DNA of 64,000 nucleotides from Dolomedes plantarius (GCA_907164885.2 OU015490.1:209025103-209089102); one strand, 5' to 3'. Positions 1 through 14,570 are shown, counted from the first letter of the stretch. Translations and numbers: made by a program. The notes: generated by a model not told the origin, from the sequence alone.

Positions 1-52
<52 letters not shown>

Positions 53-69
53 TAGATAGATAGATAGAT
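1..69. repeat. (TA)n microsatellite followed by (GATA)n
   Basis: About 50 bases of pure TA alternation run into five GATA-type units. The tract starts at the window edge, so its full length is unknown. Confidence 0.95.
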
Positions 70-88
70 GTTATTTAATTTTTCTTTC

Positions 89-141
89 GGCATTAATTCC
101 ATACATTAACCGTTGTATTTAATGTGAATGTATTCCGTAGC
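89..141 (+). mobile_element. Helitron 3'-end fragment
   Basis: The stretch matches the sub-terminal part of the Helitrons at 26399-27124 and 51676-52408: a GGCATTAATTNCATACATT block, a CCGTTGTATTTAAT block, then CCGTAGC. It breaks off inside the terminal hairpin, so the CTAG end is missing and this is a truncated relic. Confidence 0.6.
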
Positions 142-2220
142 TCAAACTGTACAATATTAACTGTACTATATTCTTTAGTATGTCTGCCAAAATTATAACT
201 CGTGACACAGAATGGACTCTGAATTTTTCTTTTCTTTCCGGGGGACCGTTAATGAGGAACGTAATCCTACGATAAAATTGAGGTTTTTAAATGATATAGA
301 ATGCGCTTGGAGCATTTTGAATAATGCTCAAATTTTTGAAAAAAATTAAAAAAAAAACAAGCCTTATTCTGCCCAAAAAATCCTTATTTTGAATTCTAAG
401 GGTTTTCAATGTGGTAAAAAAAGAATAGTAATTGTCCTCATTTTGTATATAGATTTAAAAATCGAGAATAAAAAACAGAGGTTGAAAGTTTCGTGTCCCC
501 TTAAACACAAAACATAAATCACTAATTTAATCACAATAAACTAATCAATAATTTTAAGCACAATATGTTGGAGCCCCAAACTATGAGGTAATATGTGTGA
601 TGGATCATAAATCATTGAAAATAAAAGTTTTCAGATAATTTCTATTGCCAAATGAAACTCATCGGAGTAGTTTATTTCGTAATAAAAATCATTTCAGTAG
701 TTTATTTCGTACTAATTCTTCAACATCACAATAAATATAAGAGGTTTTCCTTTATTGTAGAATTGAAGAAGTATTTATTATGTAATTGTCATTCACATGT
801 TTAGTGAAATTCCTCTGTTTCTGTGTTTGCAATACACTTTATGTCAGCTATTCTGAAAATCTTTAAATGATGTTATATCTTGTTTAAGGTACATTCTCTA
901 TGCATTAAAGCTGTAGATCATACGCAGACAAAAACAAAGTAGTAATCCCTCGTTTGAAAATATCTACTTTATGGTATGACATTATACTATGTATTAGCAC
1001 TCTGAGTTAAGAATACTATATAATAGGAATATTTTAAAAATAAATAGACGATTTATTGAGTTTATTACACCAAATCGGAAAGCTGTTACCTTCTATTACT
1101 TAACATATTCAGTGCGTTCACGCACTTCAAAAAAAAAAAAATTGTCGGGGGACCCCCGTCAAGAACGGAGTTCTTTACGTTATTTTTGAACTCTAAACGT
1201 GATTTAATATGAAGATTTCTATTGATTATATTAGTATATTTTTGTTACGCCAAAAAGCGCAGCCCTCTTTTATTCAACCAACCAACTTACTGTCTCTCTC
1301 TCACTCTCTCTAATTTGTATATTTTATTTTTATTTTTTATCATTTTTTTCAAATCAAAAATGTAAAATAAGGATTTAAATCAATAAATTTCTTTTAATAT
1401 TTTAGGATAAATAGTCATTTATTAAAACTCAAACATAAAATAGTGAATTATAAATTAAATATAAAAAATTCCAAATAATAAAAATATATTTTAAAATTTT
1501 ATCATTTTATTGTATCATGGTAATTATTGGCTCATGGTAACTATAATAAGATGCATATGTTTGAGATTATTTGATATATTATTTGGCATATGTTTAAAAT
1601 TTTATCCAAGTATCTCGAGAATACAGCATCAACGGTTATACAGTATTTCATTGTGAATTTCGCTGGGTCATTATTAATACTTAAATGAAATTTACCTGAT
1701 AAAAAAGATGTAAGCTTTTCAAATTTTTCTTTATGATTGAATTTAAAGTTGAAGTCTCCAGCTAATATGAGTGAAAGTTTATGAAAATTTTGGTTAAGTA
1801 ATTTAGAACCTCCCTCAGTATATTCTAACAAAGATCGATGGATAAATAAGTTTAAATAATATTTACGCGTGTTTAGAATTGAGGTTATACAGCTGACCGG
1901 TCACAATGCTTGATGCTCGAATCTCGATACTCGCACGAACACATACACACACACAACCAGATATAATAGAAAAAGACAGAGAGAAAGAGAAAGCTAGCGA
2001 AAGGTTGCCTGGAGGGGGCATGGTAGCGAGGTATATAAAGATTCTTGGAGTGCCATAGTCGAACGATTTTACCTCCAGTAGCAAGATATGTGCATCAGAA
2101 AATATGTGCTCAGCAGTAAATAATAATATAAAAATTAAGCCCCCTTCAAATACGTAAAATTAAAATTATAATAAGAATTAAAAGAATAAAATTCAAATAT
2201 TTAGAATTATTTACATTAAA
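142..2220. other. No recognisable gene (AT-rich)
   Basis: I see no convincing coding sequence. Present are A-rich runs near 1125 and 345, a small GGGGGACCCCC inverted repeat near 1146, pyrimidine runs near 1290-1310, and short CA runs near 1945. The two open frames here (1541-1831 and 1863-2084, minus strand) show no domain or codon signature. Confidence 0.5.
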
Positions 2221-2290
2221 CGTATCCACCGGGATCGAACCGGGGACCAAAGTTTAGGAGCAGCGTGTTCTACCACTGTGCCATACATAG
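2221..2290 (-). other. tRNA-like sequence (tRNA pseudogene or SINE head)
   Basis: Read on the minus strand, a box-A-like TGGCACAGTGGTAGAAC is followed by a box-B-like GGTTCGATCC about 30 bases on. A T-arm-like stem and a partly pairing 7-bp acceptor stem (ATGTATG against GATACGT, one mismatch) can be drawn. The anticodon arm does not pair well, so a functional tRNA is unlikely. No SINE body follows it. Confidence 0.45.
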
Positions 2291-2584
2291 AACATCAAGT
2301 TGAAGTGATTAGTTAAATACATTCGCACCGAGATTAGATGAAGGGGCATAATGCTTTTTCTTTACGTGACGATTTCTGCCAGTTCACTCTACTGTAGGCC
2401 GCGTAAAAGAACTTCGTTCCAAAAATTTATTTTAGAACTGCCCGTCCACTGACCACAAGTCATCATACGACGAGATTTCCAATACTTTTAAATAACGCAA
2501 TTAAATGAGTTGATGCAATTCACTCATCCAAGTAATTAACTGTAATTTGTTGTTAGGAAGAACATAAAAGGAAAGCTGGAGAAT

Positions 2585-3010
2585 CAACCAACACAATGCG
2601 ATGTTGGTGAACCTCGAAACCATCATGGACTATCAACGGTCTAAATTGCTATTGCTGCTGTTGGTAATGTCCCCAGGCCAGAAGTCCTAGACCAGGTTCA
2701 TATAAACTTTGCGGGCACAGGATCGCGGCACCGGATTATTTTAGCACCAAATGGGTCAGAGTCGACTCGGCTAACTGCAACCTCATTTTTGACGGAGCAT
2801 CCCCAGGGATGACGTCAGGAGGGATTGTGCCCTCTCCCAGCCTCTCTGACCTCATGAGGGAATTAACGGATCTACGGGCTACGGATCTACGGATTAACGT
2901 ACCCATATCTGACCTAGACCCGACGGTATATAACGGTGCTTCTCGGGATTCGAACCGCATCGGGTCTGAAAGAAGACACGCTACCAATAGGCTACCACGG
3001 CATTTGTAGT
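2585..3010 (-). mobile_element. tRNA-derived SINE
   Basis: On the minus strand the element opens with box A (TAGCCTATTGGTAGCGT) and box B (GGTTCGAATCC), the internal RNA polymerase III promoter of a tRNA. A body of about 350 bp follows. It holds a short direct repeat (GATCTACGG, twice near 2870-2895) and a block with CTCTGACCC and TGGTGCTAA that resembles the body of the SINEs at 42485 and 36965. A 66-residue open frame runs through it but is not credible as a gene. Confidence 0.7.
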
Positions 3011-3109
3011 ACTTTACCAGACACTAATATCAGAAAAAAATATTTCTTATTATAAATTGAAAATAAAATTCAGATATCACATAAGTTCAGATAAATATTA
3101 ATTACTAAA

Positions 3110-3112
<3 letters not shown>

Positions 3113-3168
<56 letters not shown>
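3113..3168. repeat. (TA)n microsatellite
   Basis: 56 bases of TA alternation, ending in ACACATG at the terminus of a Tc1 fragment. Confidence 0.95.
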
Positions 3169-3173
<5 letters not shown>

Positions 3174-3174
3174 G

Positions 3175-3262
3175 CAGGTGGTTATCAAAATAATCGAAAC
3201 ACATATCAATATTATTGGTGTTTATGAAAGTGCTTCGTATTACTTAAAAAACAAGCCTAGGG
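3175..3262 (+). mobile_element. Tc1-like element, 5' terminal fragment
   Basis: It starts with CAGGTGGTTATCA and stays similar for about 90 bases to the left end of the Tc1-like element at 17211. The rest of the element is absent. It lies 6 bases from a (TA)n tract, like the full copy. Confidence 0.75.
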
Positions 3263-6470
<3,208 letters not shown>

Positions 6471-7492
6471 TTAATTGACTTAATGTGGATTCTTTAATCC
6501 TGTTTTGTATATACTTTTGTTTTCCATAAAAAACAACCTTTATATAAATTTGCCAAGTGAAAATGTATAGCCATAAAAAATTTTTATCCCGAAGTAATTA
6601 GTCGCTATTATTATTTTTTGTTTATTGTCTTATATTCCCAACGATTAAAAAAATATAAATGTAACAACCTAGATATTTATTCTAAGCAAGATGTTCCTAA
6701 AATTGCTAGCAAAATATTTTTCCTTACAGTAACGTTCATTTCTGATTATCTATCGATATTTAACTATTTATAAGGTGTTTAGTTCCCGAATATTTTTAAA
6801 ATAAACTCGTTAAAAAGCAATGATATACGTGAATAATAATAAAACATTAATTCACTTAATGCGGATTCTTTAATCTTGTATTTTATATTCTTTTTTTTCT
6901 CATAAAAAAAACCTTTATAATTTTGCGCTATGAAAATGTATTGACCTAAATAAAGTGTATTCTCAATTATTCAGACACTAAAATTTATTGTTAGTTGTTT
7001 TATAATCTCCACATTGAAAAAAATTCTAATGTAAAAACCTAGATATTTAATCTATGCAAAACTTTTCTAAAACTAATAGAAAAAATAAACTTTCTAGCAG
7101 TAACATTCATAAATCAATCGATATATAACTGTTTATAGAATGTTTATTTCCTGAATATTTTAAAAGTAAATTCGTTAAAAAACACCGAAATCCGACCATA
7201 ACAATGAAACGTTAATTGACTTTGTATGGATTCTTTGATCCTGTATTGTATATTCCTTTATTTAAAAAAGGTTATAAAATTTCTTAATAAAAATGTAGAA
7301 CGATAAATTAAGGTGCATTGTGAATTATTTAGTATCTAAATTTTTTGTTTATTTTTTTATATTTCCCAAGATGAAAAAAAAATAAATAAAAGTGTAAGAA
7401 CCTAGATATTTATTCTATGCAAGATATTCCTAAAATTGCAGGAAAATATTTTTTTTATTTCCAGTAACGTTCATATATTATGCCCATTGATA

Positions 7493-8256
7493 CAAGGTGC
7501 GCCCATAAAGTAACAGGACAGTTTTTTATAAATAAGAAAAATATTACTCACCTTCAAATGAATTTATCTCCTTCAAAATAATCGCCAAAGGAGTCTATAC
7601 AATTTTTCCAACGTTTTTGCAAGTAATCAAAACACTGTTTATAGGCGTTGGAACTAACCGTTCGCAAAATACACGTAACATTTGATTTAATATCCGAGAC
7701 GTTTTCAAATCTCTGTCCTTTCCTGGACACTTTAAACTTCGGAAAAACGAAAAAATCAGCTGGCGATAAGGTGGGAGAAATATGGTGGGTTATCACTGAA
7801 ATTGAATACATAGCAGGATATTGTTGTACAGAAATTGCTGTATGGGGCCTACCATTATCGTGTAAAAGAAACCATTGCCCAGAATCAAACAATTCCTTCC
7901 TAACTCGCCTTATCCTGTTTCTTAATCGAAAAAGCACCTCCTCATAAAGATACTGATTAATTGTTTAATTCCAGGAACAAATTCGTGGGGAATAAGACCT
8001 TTGTAATCGGAAAATGCAAAATCTATGAAAGGACAGAGATTTGAAAACGTCTCGGATATTAAATCAAATGTTACGCGTATTTTGCCAACGGTTAGTTCCA
8101 ACGCCTATGAACAATGTTTCGATGACTTGAAGAAACGTTGGAAAAATTCTATAGACTCCTTTGGCGATTATTTTTAATGAGATAAATTCATTTGAAGGTG
8201 AGTAATATTTTTCCTATTTATAAAAGAATGATCGGTTACTTTATGGGCGCACCTTG
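7493..8256. mobile_element. Mariner-derived foldback element
   Basis: The ends read CAAGGTGCGCCCATAAAGTA in inverted orientation and are flanked by TA at 7491-7492 and 8257-8258. Both arms carry the transposase 3' end pointing outward. The left arm (minus strand, about 8022 down to 7554) encodes roughly 155 residues with the LLHDNGRPHTA second catalytic motif and a LSPADFFVF third motif. The right arm (plus strand, about 8025-8177) encodes only the last 50 or so residues. The two halves meet near 8022, so this is a palindromic fusion of two 3' ends. Confidence 0.85.
7554..8022 (-). pseudogene. Mariner transposase C-terminal half (left arm)
   Basis: Residues similar to FSDYKGLIPHEFVPG, then LRRVRKELFDSGQWFLLHD and the C-terminal LQKRWKNCIDSFGDYFEGDKF, follow mariner transposase order. 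The aspartate of HDN and that of SPAD are kept, about 33 residues apart against 34 in mariner, which suggests a one-codon loss. The N-terminal DNA-binding domain and first aspartate are absent, so it cannot be active. Confidence 0.8.
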
Positions 8257-8356
8257 TATATCAATCTCTATCATATATGTTTAGTTCACGAATATTTTAA
8301 AAACAAACTCGATAACAAACTATGAAAACAGCCAATAACATTAAAAACACCGTCAA

Positions 8357-8357
8357 T

Positions 8358-8394
<37 letters not shown>
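8357..8394. repeat. (TA)n microsatellite
   Basis: TA alternation with one AA interruption, ending directly at the terminus of the MITE at 8395. Confidence 0.9.
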
Positions 8395-8549
8395 CAGTGG
8401 AATCTCGATCTATCGATTTTCAAGGGACCGATTGAAATGAACGATAAATGCGGGAAAACGATAGATGCGGAAACATAACAAAGCAATATGATTGTTGGAA
8501 CTGGATAAAATGAACAACACATACGGAAAAACGATCGATCGAGAATCCA

Positions 8550-8552
<3 letters not shown>
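8395..8552. mobile_element. Pogo/Tigger-like MITE, 158 bp
   Basis: The termini CAGTGGAATCTCGATC and GATCGAGAATCCACTG are inverted repeats. The style is that of pogo/Tigger ends (CAGTGGAACCTCG type), which duplicate TA. (TA)n tracts lie directly on both sides, so the target duplication cannot be told from the microsatellite. A second copy lies at 47858-48030. Confidence 0.8.

Positions 8553-8631
<79 letters not shown>
8553..8631. repeat. (TA)n microsatellite
   Basis: About 79 bases of TA alternation, directly next to the MITE. Confidence 0.95.
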
Positions 8632-8634
<3 letters not shown>

Positions 8635-8636
<2 letters not shown>

Positions 8637-9235
8637 TTCATGCATTCCATCAACAAAATACTGGGCTGCACCCCCCCCCCCCCCCCGCGCTCTTCATGTT
8701 CATCTGGCTAGACAGAATGCGTTTAGCGCGTTTCTACTGAAATTATATACAAACAATGAGAAAGAAAGAAACTTTGAGCCTTCGCACCTTCGTCTGATTA
8801 TACGTCTGATTTTATTCAGAATTAAAAACGCGTGATTCGCATATTTGGATTGAATAAGTTTACTGTTAAATTATATTTGTTAGATGCTGTTTAATTAGAT
8901 TTGTTTGATCTACTTTTAATTAGAAATAAGTTTTATAATTTATATTTGCCTTTATTTTTTTATTTTTCCCTTAAAAACGCAGTTTTTTCCACATCACCCA
9001 AGAGACGCACTTTTTTCCCCATCACCCAAGATGTAAAGTGCAAGATGCTTTATTCCCTTTATTTAACCAAAGTAAGGAGGGATTCCGCTTAAACCACTGG
9101 CTAAAAGTTTCTTACTTTCTTATTGGTTGTATATTATTTCAGTAGAAACGCGCTAAACGCATTCTGTCTGGCCAAATGAACATGAACAGCGGGGGTGCAG
9201 CTCAGTATTTTTTTCATGGAATGCATGAAAACTTT
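8635..9235. mobile_element. Non-autonomous element with ~110-bp inverted repeats
   Basis: The left arm (CATGCATTCCAT, ACTGGGCTGCACCCC, TTCATGTTCATCTGGC, GCGCGTTTCTACTGAAAT) is repeated inverted at 9130-9230. The left arm holds a pure C run at 8670-8686 where the right arm has five Gs, a local expansion. The interior is AT-rich and non-coding. An inverted partial copy lies at 10120-10580. The superfamily is unclear because no target duplication could be placed. Confidence 0.65.
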
Positions 9236-9687
9236 TATATCTATATATCTACTTGTGCAGTGCCGGGCAATCATTCTTTAAAATTAATTTCATTAATTTT
9301 CTTATGTCTTAATATAACTAATGGACTAATAGTTCGGAATGAAAGTTATGTGCCGTTATGTTTCTCTGTTTAAAGAGCCTTTCCTCTTACTGCTTAAAAA
9401 ACCCCAAAACTCTAAATGATTTATCTTATATGATTTTTCGAAATAGATAATTCAAATACATATTGTATGGTAACTCTGTTTCGCGAACTTAGGGGAAAAT
9501 CCTATAGAATTCTTAAACTTCTTCCCATTTTATAATCCTCAAACGATTAATATATTTAGATGAACAGAAGGCTTCCAAAAACTGGCCATGGGACATAACT
9601 TAATTTTTCATAATTTTCTTATTTTTTTCCAAACTTCATTAATTTCTATTAGTTTGAACGCCATTGTCTAAAATTGTATAAAAAAGA
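9236..9687. other. Decayed repeat flank, no gene
   Basis: The first 40 bases (TATATCTATATATCTAC, then GTGCAGTGCCGGGCAAT) match the sequence next to the partial copy at 10583-10622, which there ends in CTAGT. This may be a Helitron-type terminus that carries the inverted-repeat element. Nothing else is recognised. Confidence 0.35.
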
Positions 9688-9880
9688 GGTTCTCAACCTT
9701 TTTAGACCCACGACTCCACTAAACGTAAGAAAAATAAAATAAGCACTTCGCCCCCCTCCCGTCACCCGCAAACCAGAGGGTTGGTCTGGGGGTGACGGGA
9801 GGGGGTTCAAATTAAAATGCGCGGGAGGAAGAGGTTTGGGAATGACCTTTGGCCCTGGCTCCCCAGATAAACACAACTTT
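9688..9880 (+). mobile_element. hAT (Charlie-like) terminal remnant
   Basis: AGAGGTTCTCAACCTTTTTA followed by GACCCACGACTCCACT has the style of hAT/Charlie ends. The partner end and 8-bp duplication were not found. A GGGTGACGGGAGGGGG stretch at 9790-9806 pairs with CCCCCTCCCGTCACCC at 9751-9766, a strong local hairpin. Confidence 0.4.
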
Positions 9881-10119
9881 CCTGGCTCTGCTTTTTGAAA
9901 TCCAGATAATCTTTGTGATAATTCTGAATGTAATTATGCATCTGCTAATGACGTAAGTATTGGATCAATGTCGAACATATGTGACAGCTGTGGTGCTAAA
10001 AAGTGTCTAGATAATCACAAGAATATGTTGCAGTAATGGGAAAGTGCAATTGCCTGCAATTCTAGAACCAGCCGAGCCTTTGAGAACATTACTCACAGGT
10101 AATACACCTGATTCAAAAC

Positions 10120-10622
10120 ATTTCTTACAAAACATACAAGTTTAAGGAAAATAGGCTTCATGGGGAATCCCACCTTACTTTGATTAAATAAAAGGGATAA
10201 CGCATCTTGCACTTTACCTCTTGGGTGATGTGGAAAAAAGTGCGTTTTTAAGGGAAAAATGAATAATAAAGACAAATGTAAATTATAAATCTTATTTCTA
10301 ATTAAACAGTGGATCAAACAAATCTAATTACATCTAATTAAACAGTATCTAACAAATGTAATTAAACAGTAAACTTATTCAATCCAAACGTGCAAATCAC
10401 TCAACACGGTGTTATTAATTCTCAATAAAATCAGACGAATGTCCGTAGGCTCAAAGTTTATCTTTTTCTTATAGTTTGTATATCATTTCAGTAGAAACAC
10501 ACTAATCGCATTCTGTCTGGCCAGATGAACATGAAGAGCGGGGGTGCAGCCCAGTACTTTTTTGATGGAATGCATGAAAAATTTTATATCTATATATCTA
10601 CCCGGGCAACACCAGGCAATAA
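10120..10622 (-). mobile_element. Partial inverted copy of the 8635-9235 element
   Basis: The interior is the reverse complement of 8905-9090 (shared AAGGGAAAAATGAATAA-type and TTAATTAGAAATAAG-type blocks). It ends with the same inverted-repeat arm at 10490-10575. The opposite arm is missing. The adjacent 40 bases end in a CCCGGGCAACACCAGG hairpin-like motif and CTAGT. Confidence 0.65.
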
Positions 10623-10627
10623 TGCTA

Positions 10628-10729
<102 letters not shown>

Positions 10730-11026
10730 TGAAACATTCTCTAGAAAAGTTTATGCGTTCTCGTTCGTTAAAATCGCACCCCATATAGGTATTAAATAAG
10801 TTCCATTTAATGAGAATTTCACGTTCAATGCAACATCTCAGAATCAACGCCCCGTGTTTTCATAACACACTTCACGTATTCACAACATCTGCAAATTGAT
10901 AAAAGCGCGTAATTTACGGGGCGCCTACTTGGAAAAGTTCCAGATTTGAAGAAACATCGCTGAACTTTCATCAACTGTACTGCATGACGCGTGAAAACTT
11001 AAGTGATGTCCTAGAATAATTTACAT

Positions 11027-11033
<7 letters not shown>

Positions 11034-11114
<81 letters not shown>

Positions 11115-11138
11115 ATGTAAATTACACACATAATGTAA

Positions 11139-11211
<73 letters not shown>

Positions 11212-11224
11212 AGTGTGTGTGTGT
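11034..11224. repeat. Compound microsatellite (TA)n / ACACATAATGTAA / (TA)n / (GT)n
   Basis: A 70-base (TA)n tract, then two copies of a 21-base unit with ACACACATAATGTAA, a second 38-base (TA)n tract, then about 38 bases of GT with one GAG interruption. Confidence 0.9.
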
Positions 11225-11503
11225 ATACAAAAATAGTTACACAGTACTAAAATAGTTACACAGTTATAAAACAATTGAAGGACTTGGGAGATGTAGAGGA
11301 TATCAAAGTTATGACTTTACAGACTTGTATAATTCAATAGACTTGAAAGACCTCTATAAAATCATTATAGATATGTATGAACAATACGACTTAAAGGGGT
11401 AAATTACATTCAATAAATTTCGGGCTCTACTAGAATTGTTTTTTCATGAGACAGTGTTATAGTATGGTACGTATTTTTATAAGCAGGTTCAGGGTATCCC
11501 TAT

Positions 11504-11766
11504 TGTTGCGAATGGCAGCGCCTCACCAGCCAATCAGGAGCAGCGCGAGCTGACGTCAGATGTTGATGCTCTTACTTTTCAGCCTTTTGATCTTGTAACT
11601 TTCGTCTATGTAGTTGTGTTTTTGTGTGCTTCAGTAAATGTTCTTTATGTGTCACATCCCGTGTTTTATTCAGTAGATTTAATTAATCTGTCGAGATACG
11701 ACATCGGGTAGATGTCAGCCCTGCATCAATATTTTGAGTTGTTCCGTTACTGAGCGTGACGCTACA
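11504..11766 (+). mobile_element. BEL/Pao 5' LTR
   Basis: A 263-base block begins TGTTGCGAATGGC and ends GACGCTACA (TG...CA ends). It sits directly before a primer-binding site and a BEL-type gag ORF. The 3' LTR is not in the window because the element is cut by the assembly gap, so boundaries rest on the TG/CA ends and primer-site position. Confidence 0.75.
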
Positions 11767-11773
11767 TATTTTC

Positions 11774-11791
11774 TGGCGCCCAACGTGGGGC
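11774..11791 (+). promoter_or_regulatory. Primer-binding site of the BEL/Pao element
   Basis: TGGCGCCCAACGTGGGGC starts 7 bases after the LTR. TGGCGCC followed by an interrupted complementary stretch is the standard look of a tRNA 3'-end-complementary minus-strand primer site in LTR retrotransposons. Confidence 0.8.
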
Positions 11792-11827
11792 CATTTTCGG
11801 CAGCTAGTTGATTAATTTGAGCCTGAA

Positions 11828-13891
11828 ATGGATGTGACACAGCTTAAAACACAACGGAAAGCGCTTCGTGTGTCGTTTACTGCCTGTGTGAACAAAATTG
11901 AGGCTGAGCTTTCAAAAGAAAATCCTGATGTTAAGGAACTTTCGGTTTTGAAATCGCAAATTGGCGATAAATTTACGCGCCTCGAGACGTGCCAAACAGA
12001 CATTACGGACCTTATTTTGAAAGGTAAAGACGCCGAGAATGTGTATGAAAAAGATTTTCTGTCTGCCGAAGAATATAGAGATAAGTTTTCCGAACTATGC
12101 TCGCAAATCGAACAGCTCTCTTTGAAAGAACCGAAAACGAAAGAATGCTTTGAAACGAGAAAATTCAAGCTACCAAAAATAGAGCTGAAGAAGTTTAATG
12201 GGGATGTAAAGGAATATTTAACGTTCTGGAGCCAGTTTAGTAAAATTCACGAGGATACAGGTATCCCTAATGAAGATAAATTCCAGTACCTCCTGCAAGC
12301 TGTTGTTCCGAAATCGAAAGCAGCTCGAGTGGTGGAGAGTTTCCCTGCAACGGCGGAGAATTATCCCAAGGCGATATCCCAGCTTAAAGAGAGATTTGGA
12401 CGCGATGATTTGTTGGTACAAATTTATGTTCGTGACCTACTGACCATGGTTATGAAAAATGCTGTCACCGGACGTTCAAAAACAGATCTTCCGACATTGT
12501 ATGACGAGTTGGAAGCAAAGATACGTGCTCTTGAGAGTCTAGGACGAACGCAAGAGAAGTACGGCGATTTTCTAAGTCCTTTAGTGGAATCCTGTTTGCC
12601 AGAAGAGACATTGCTAGCTTGGGAAAGAAGCAGAAACATGAAACTAGTGCCTGAAGCTGAAAATCGTTCCCTGGAGAATCTGATGAATTTTCTGAAACAA
12701 GAAGTGAAAGGAGAAGAAATGGTCGAGCTAGCTCGAACAGGCTTTGCATCTTCTTCTTACTTAAAGAGAAAAGAAACAGTGAACAAAATGGATAATTACC
12801 CCACTGCTGCGTCATTGGTAAGCACTGACATTAGGAGCAACCCGGGTAAGAGAAATTTATTATGTGTCTTTTGTAGTAAGAAACATCCTTCCAAGGACTG
12901 TTTTGAAGCTAGAAAAATGTCTTTGGATGAAAAGAGAAAATGTTTATTGAAAAATAGAGCCTGTTTTTCATGTTTCTCTGTCTCACACTTTTCTAAATTC
13001 TGTAAAGTTAAAAATTCTTGTTTATATTGTGCCAAGCCGCACCATTATTTAATGTGTGATCATCCTAAAGAAAGTAGTAAAACTGATGTCATCGAAACTA
13101 ATTCATTGTCTAACAGTTGTGTTAAGCATAACATTTTTCTAATGACTTTAATTGTAAAAGTAAGTGTGAATGACAGAGAAGAAACATTTCGAGCTCTGAT
13201 TGATAGCGGTTCTCAGTATTCTTATATTTCCCAGCATGCAATCGAGAAACTGGGTTTGGAGTCAAATAACAAAATTAAAATGCAGCATATGTTATTTGGG
13301 GGGAGAGAAACGCAGAGTCAGATACACGATGTTTATAAAATACTTGTCAGTTCTTTAGATGACTCATTCTCATTGACCGTTGAAGCTCTCTCGGAAAAGA
13401 GAATTTGTGGCAATGTGCCAAAAATCAGCAGTTCTACGGTTATAGATGAGTTGTATAAAAAAGGGATTACTTTGTCGGATTTAGCGACAGGCGATTGCGA
13501 AATAAATTTGCTCTTGGGAGCCGATGTTGTGGGGTTCTTGTTTATGGATAAATCTGTCAAATTGGATTCGGGTTTGTTTTTGTTAAAGACGCGTTTAGGA
13601 TTTATTTTAACGGGGAAAGTGGAAGTGCCTAGTAAATGTAATGTAATCTCCGATACTGTTTTGAATGCTATTTCATTATATGTTAACAACTCGTCTATTA
13701 ATGAGTTGTGGGATCTCGAAAGCCTTGGGATTCAGGACCCAATCCAAAGGTTAAATAAAAATACTGAACATTTAAAGGTGGTACATGAATTTGAAAACAG
13801 TATGAAAATTCTGCCGGACGGTAGATACGAACTTTGTTTGCCGTTCAAATCGAATACAAATGAGTTGCCTTCCAATAAAGAATTGACATGG
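11828..13891 (+). CDS. BEL/Pao retrotransposon gag-protease polyprotein, cut by assembly gap
   Basis: 688 uninterrupted codons run from the ATG 37 bases after the primer site into the N gap. Residues 1-100 are a charged, probably coiled-coil region. About 114-290 look like the DUF1759 gag domain (LPKIELKKFNGD start, FWSQF, then LKERFGRDDLL). Residues 341-411 are a cysteine/histidine-rich zinc-knuckle block (CVFCSKKHPSKDC, CFSCFSVSHFSKFC, CLYCAKPHHYLMC). An aspartic protease of the DUF1758 type has its catalytic ALIDSGSQ near residue 455. The role is particle formation and polyprotein processing. Reverse transcriptase, RNase H and integrase should follow but would lie in or beyond the gap. The absence of stops suggests a young copy. 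The source assembly shows an artificial join: sequence right of the gap is unrelated. Confidence 0.93.
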
Positions 13892-13991
13892 NNNNNNNNN
13901 NNNNNNNNNNNNNNNNNNNNNNNNNNNNNNNNNNNNNNNNNNNNNNNNNNNNNNNNNNNNNNNNNNNNNNNNNNNNNNNNNNNNNNNNNNN
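13892..13991. other. Assembly gap (100 N)
   Basis: Exactly 100 undetermined bases, a typical placeholder for a gap of unknown size. Protein reading frames should not be carried across it. Confidence 0.99.
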
Positions 13992-14570
13992 ATGCACCTG
14001 TCTTTTTCAGTAATACGCTATTTTTTCTTTAAAATGTAATGAAATATATTTTATGGAGGGAATACTTTGTAAATTTTCTATAGCGAATTTTGACGTACTT
14101 CTTAATAAAGGCTATTCACACACTCTTGCTAGGATCTGGATGTAAAAGAAGATTTGGAAGTACAGTAAGCATTTACCTGTGTATTTCGGAAATTATCTAA
14201 TTATATTGTGAAATATAAAATAACATGTTTGATGAATGGAATATTTATTAATTTTCGATAGTAAATTGTAGACGTACTTCTTAATAAAAGTTATTAACAT
14301 ACTCTTTCTAGGGTCTGGATGTAAAAGAAAATTTGGAAAAAGCAGTAAAATATAATAGAACATGATTTATGCAGGGAATATTTTATAAATCTTTTGTTGC
14401 GAATTGCTGACCTAAAGAATTTTTTTCACATACTCTTACAAAAATATGGATGTAAAAGAAAATTTGGAAGCAGTAATAATCATGTACCTGTCTTTTTCAT
14501 CGATAAACTAATTTTACTGTAAAATATAAAGTAACGTGTTTGACGGGGGAATACTTTATAAATTTTCATT
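13992..14570. repeat. Degenerate tandem repeat, unit about 135-180 bp
   Basis: GGATGTAAAAGAA followed by ATTTGG recurs near 14137, 14317 and 14450. A CATNTACCTGT block lies near 13993, 14168 and 14480, and GGGAATACTTT/ATATTT blocks lie between them. Three to four diverged units begin immediately at the gap, so more may lie inside it. Confidence 0.75.

Larger units (their letters stand above)
6471..8345 (+). repeat. ~370-bp satellite-like tandem repeat, three copies, third one interrupted
   Basis: The start TTAATTNACTT followed by GGATTCTTT occurs at 6471, 6847 and 7212 (periods 376 and 365). Each unit also holds AACCTAGATATTTA, an AGTAACGTTCAT-like block and a conserved tail (TTTAGTTC-CGAATATTTT). 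The third unit is split by the mariner element at 7493-8256 and its tail resumes at about 8259. Divergence between units suggests an old array. Confidence 0.8.

Noticed and set aside
2221..2290. Functional tRNA gene
   Set aside because: Box A and box B are present, but the anticodon arm does not form a proper stem, and similar heads occur in SINEs nearby.
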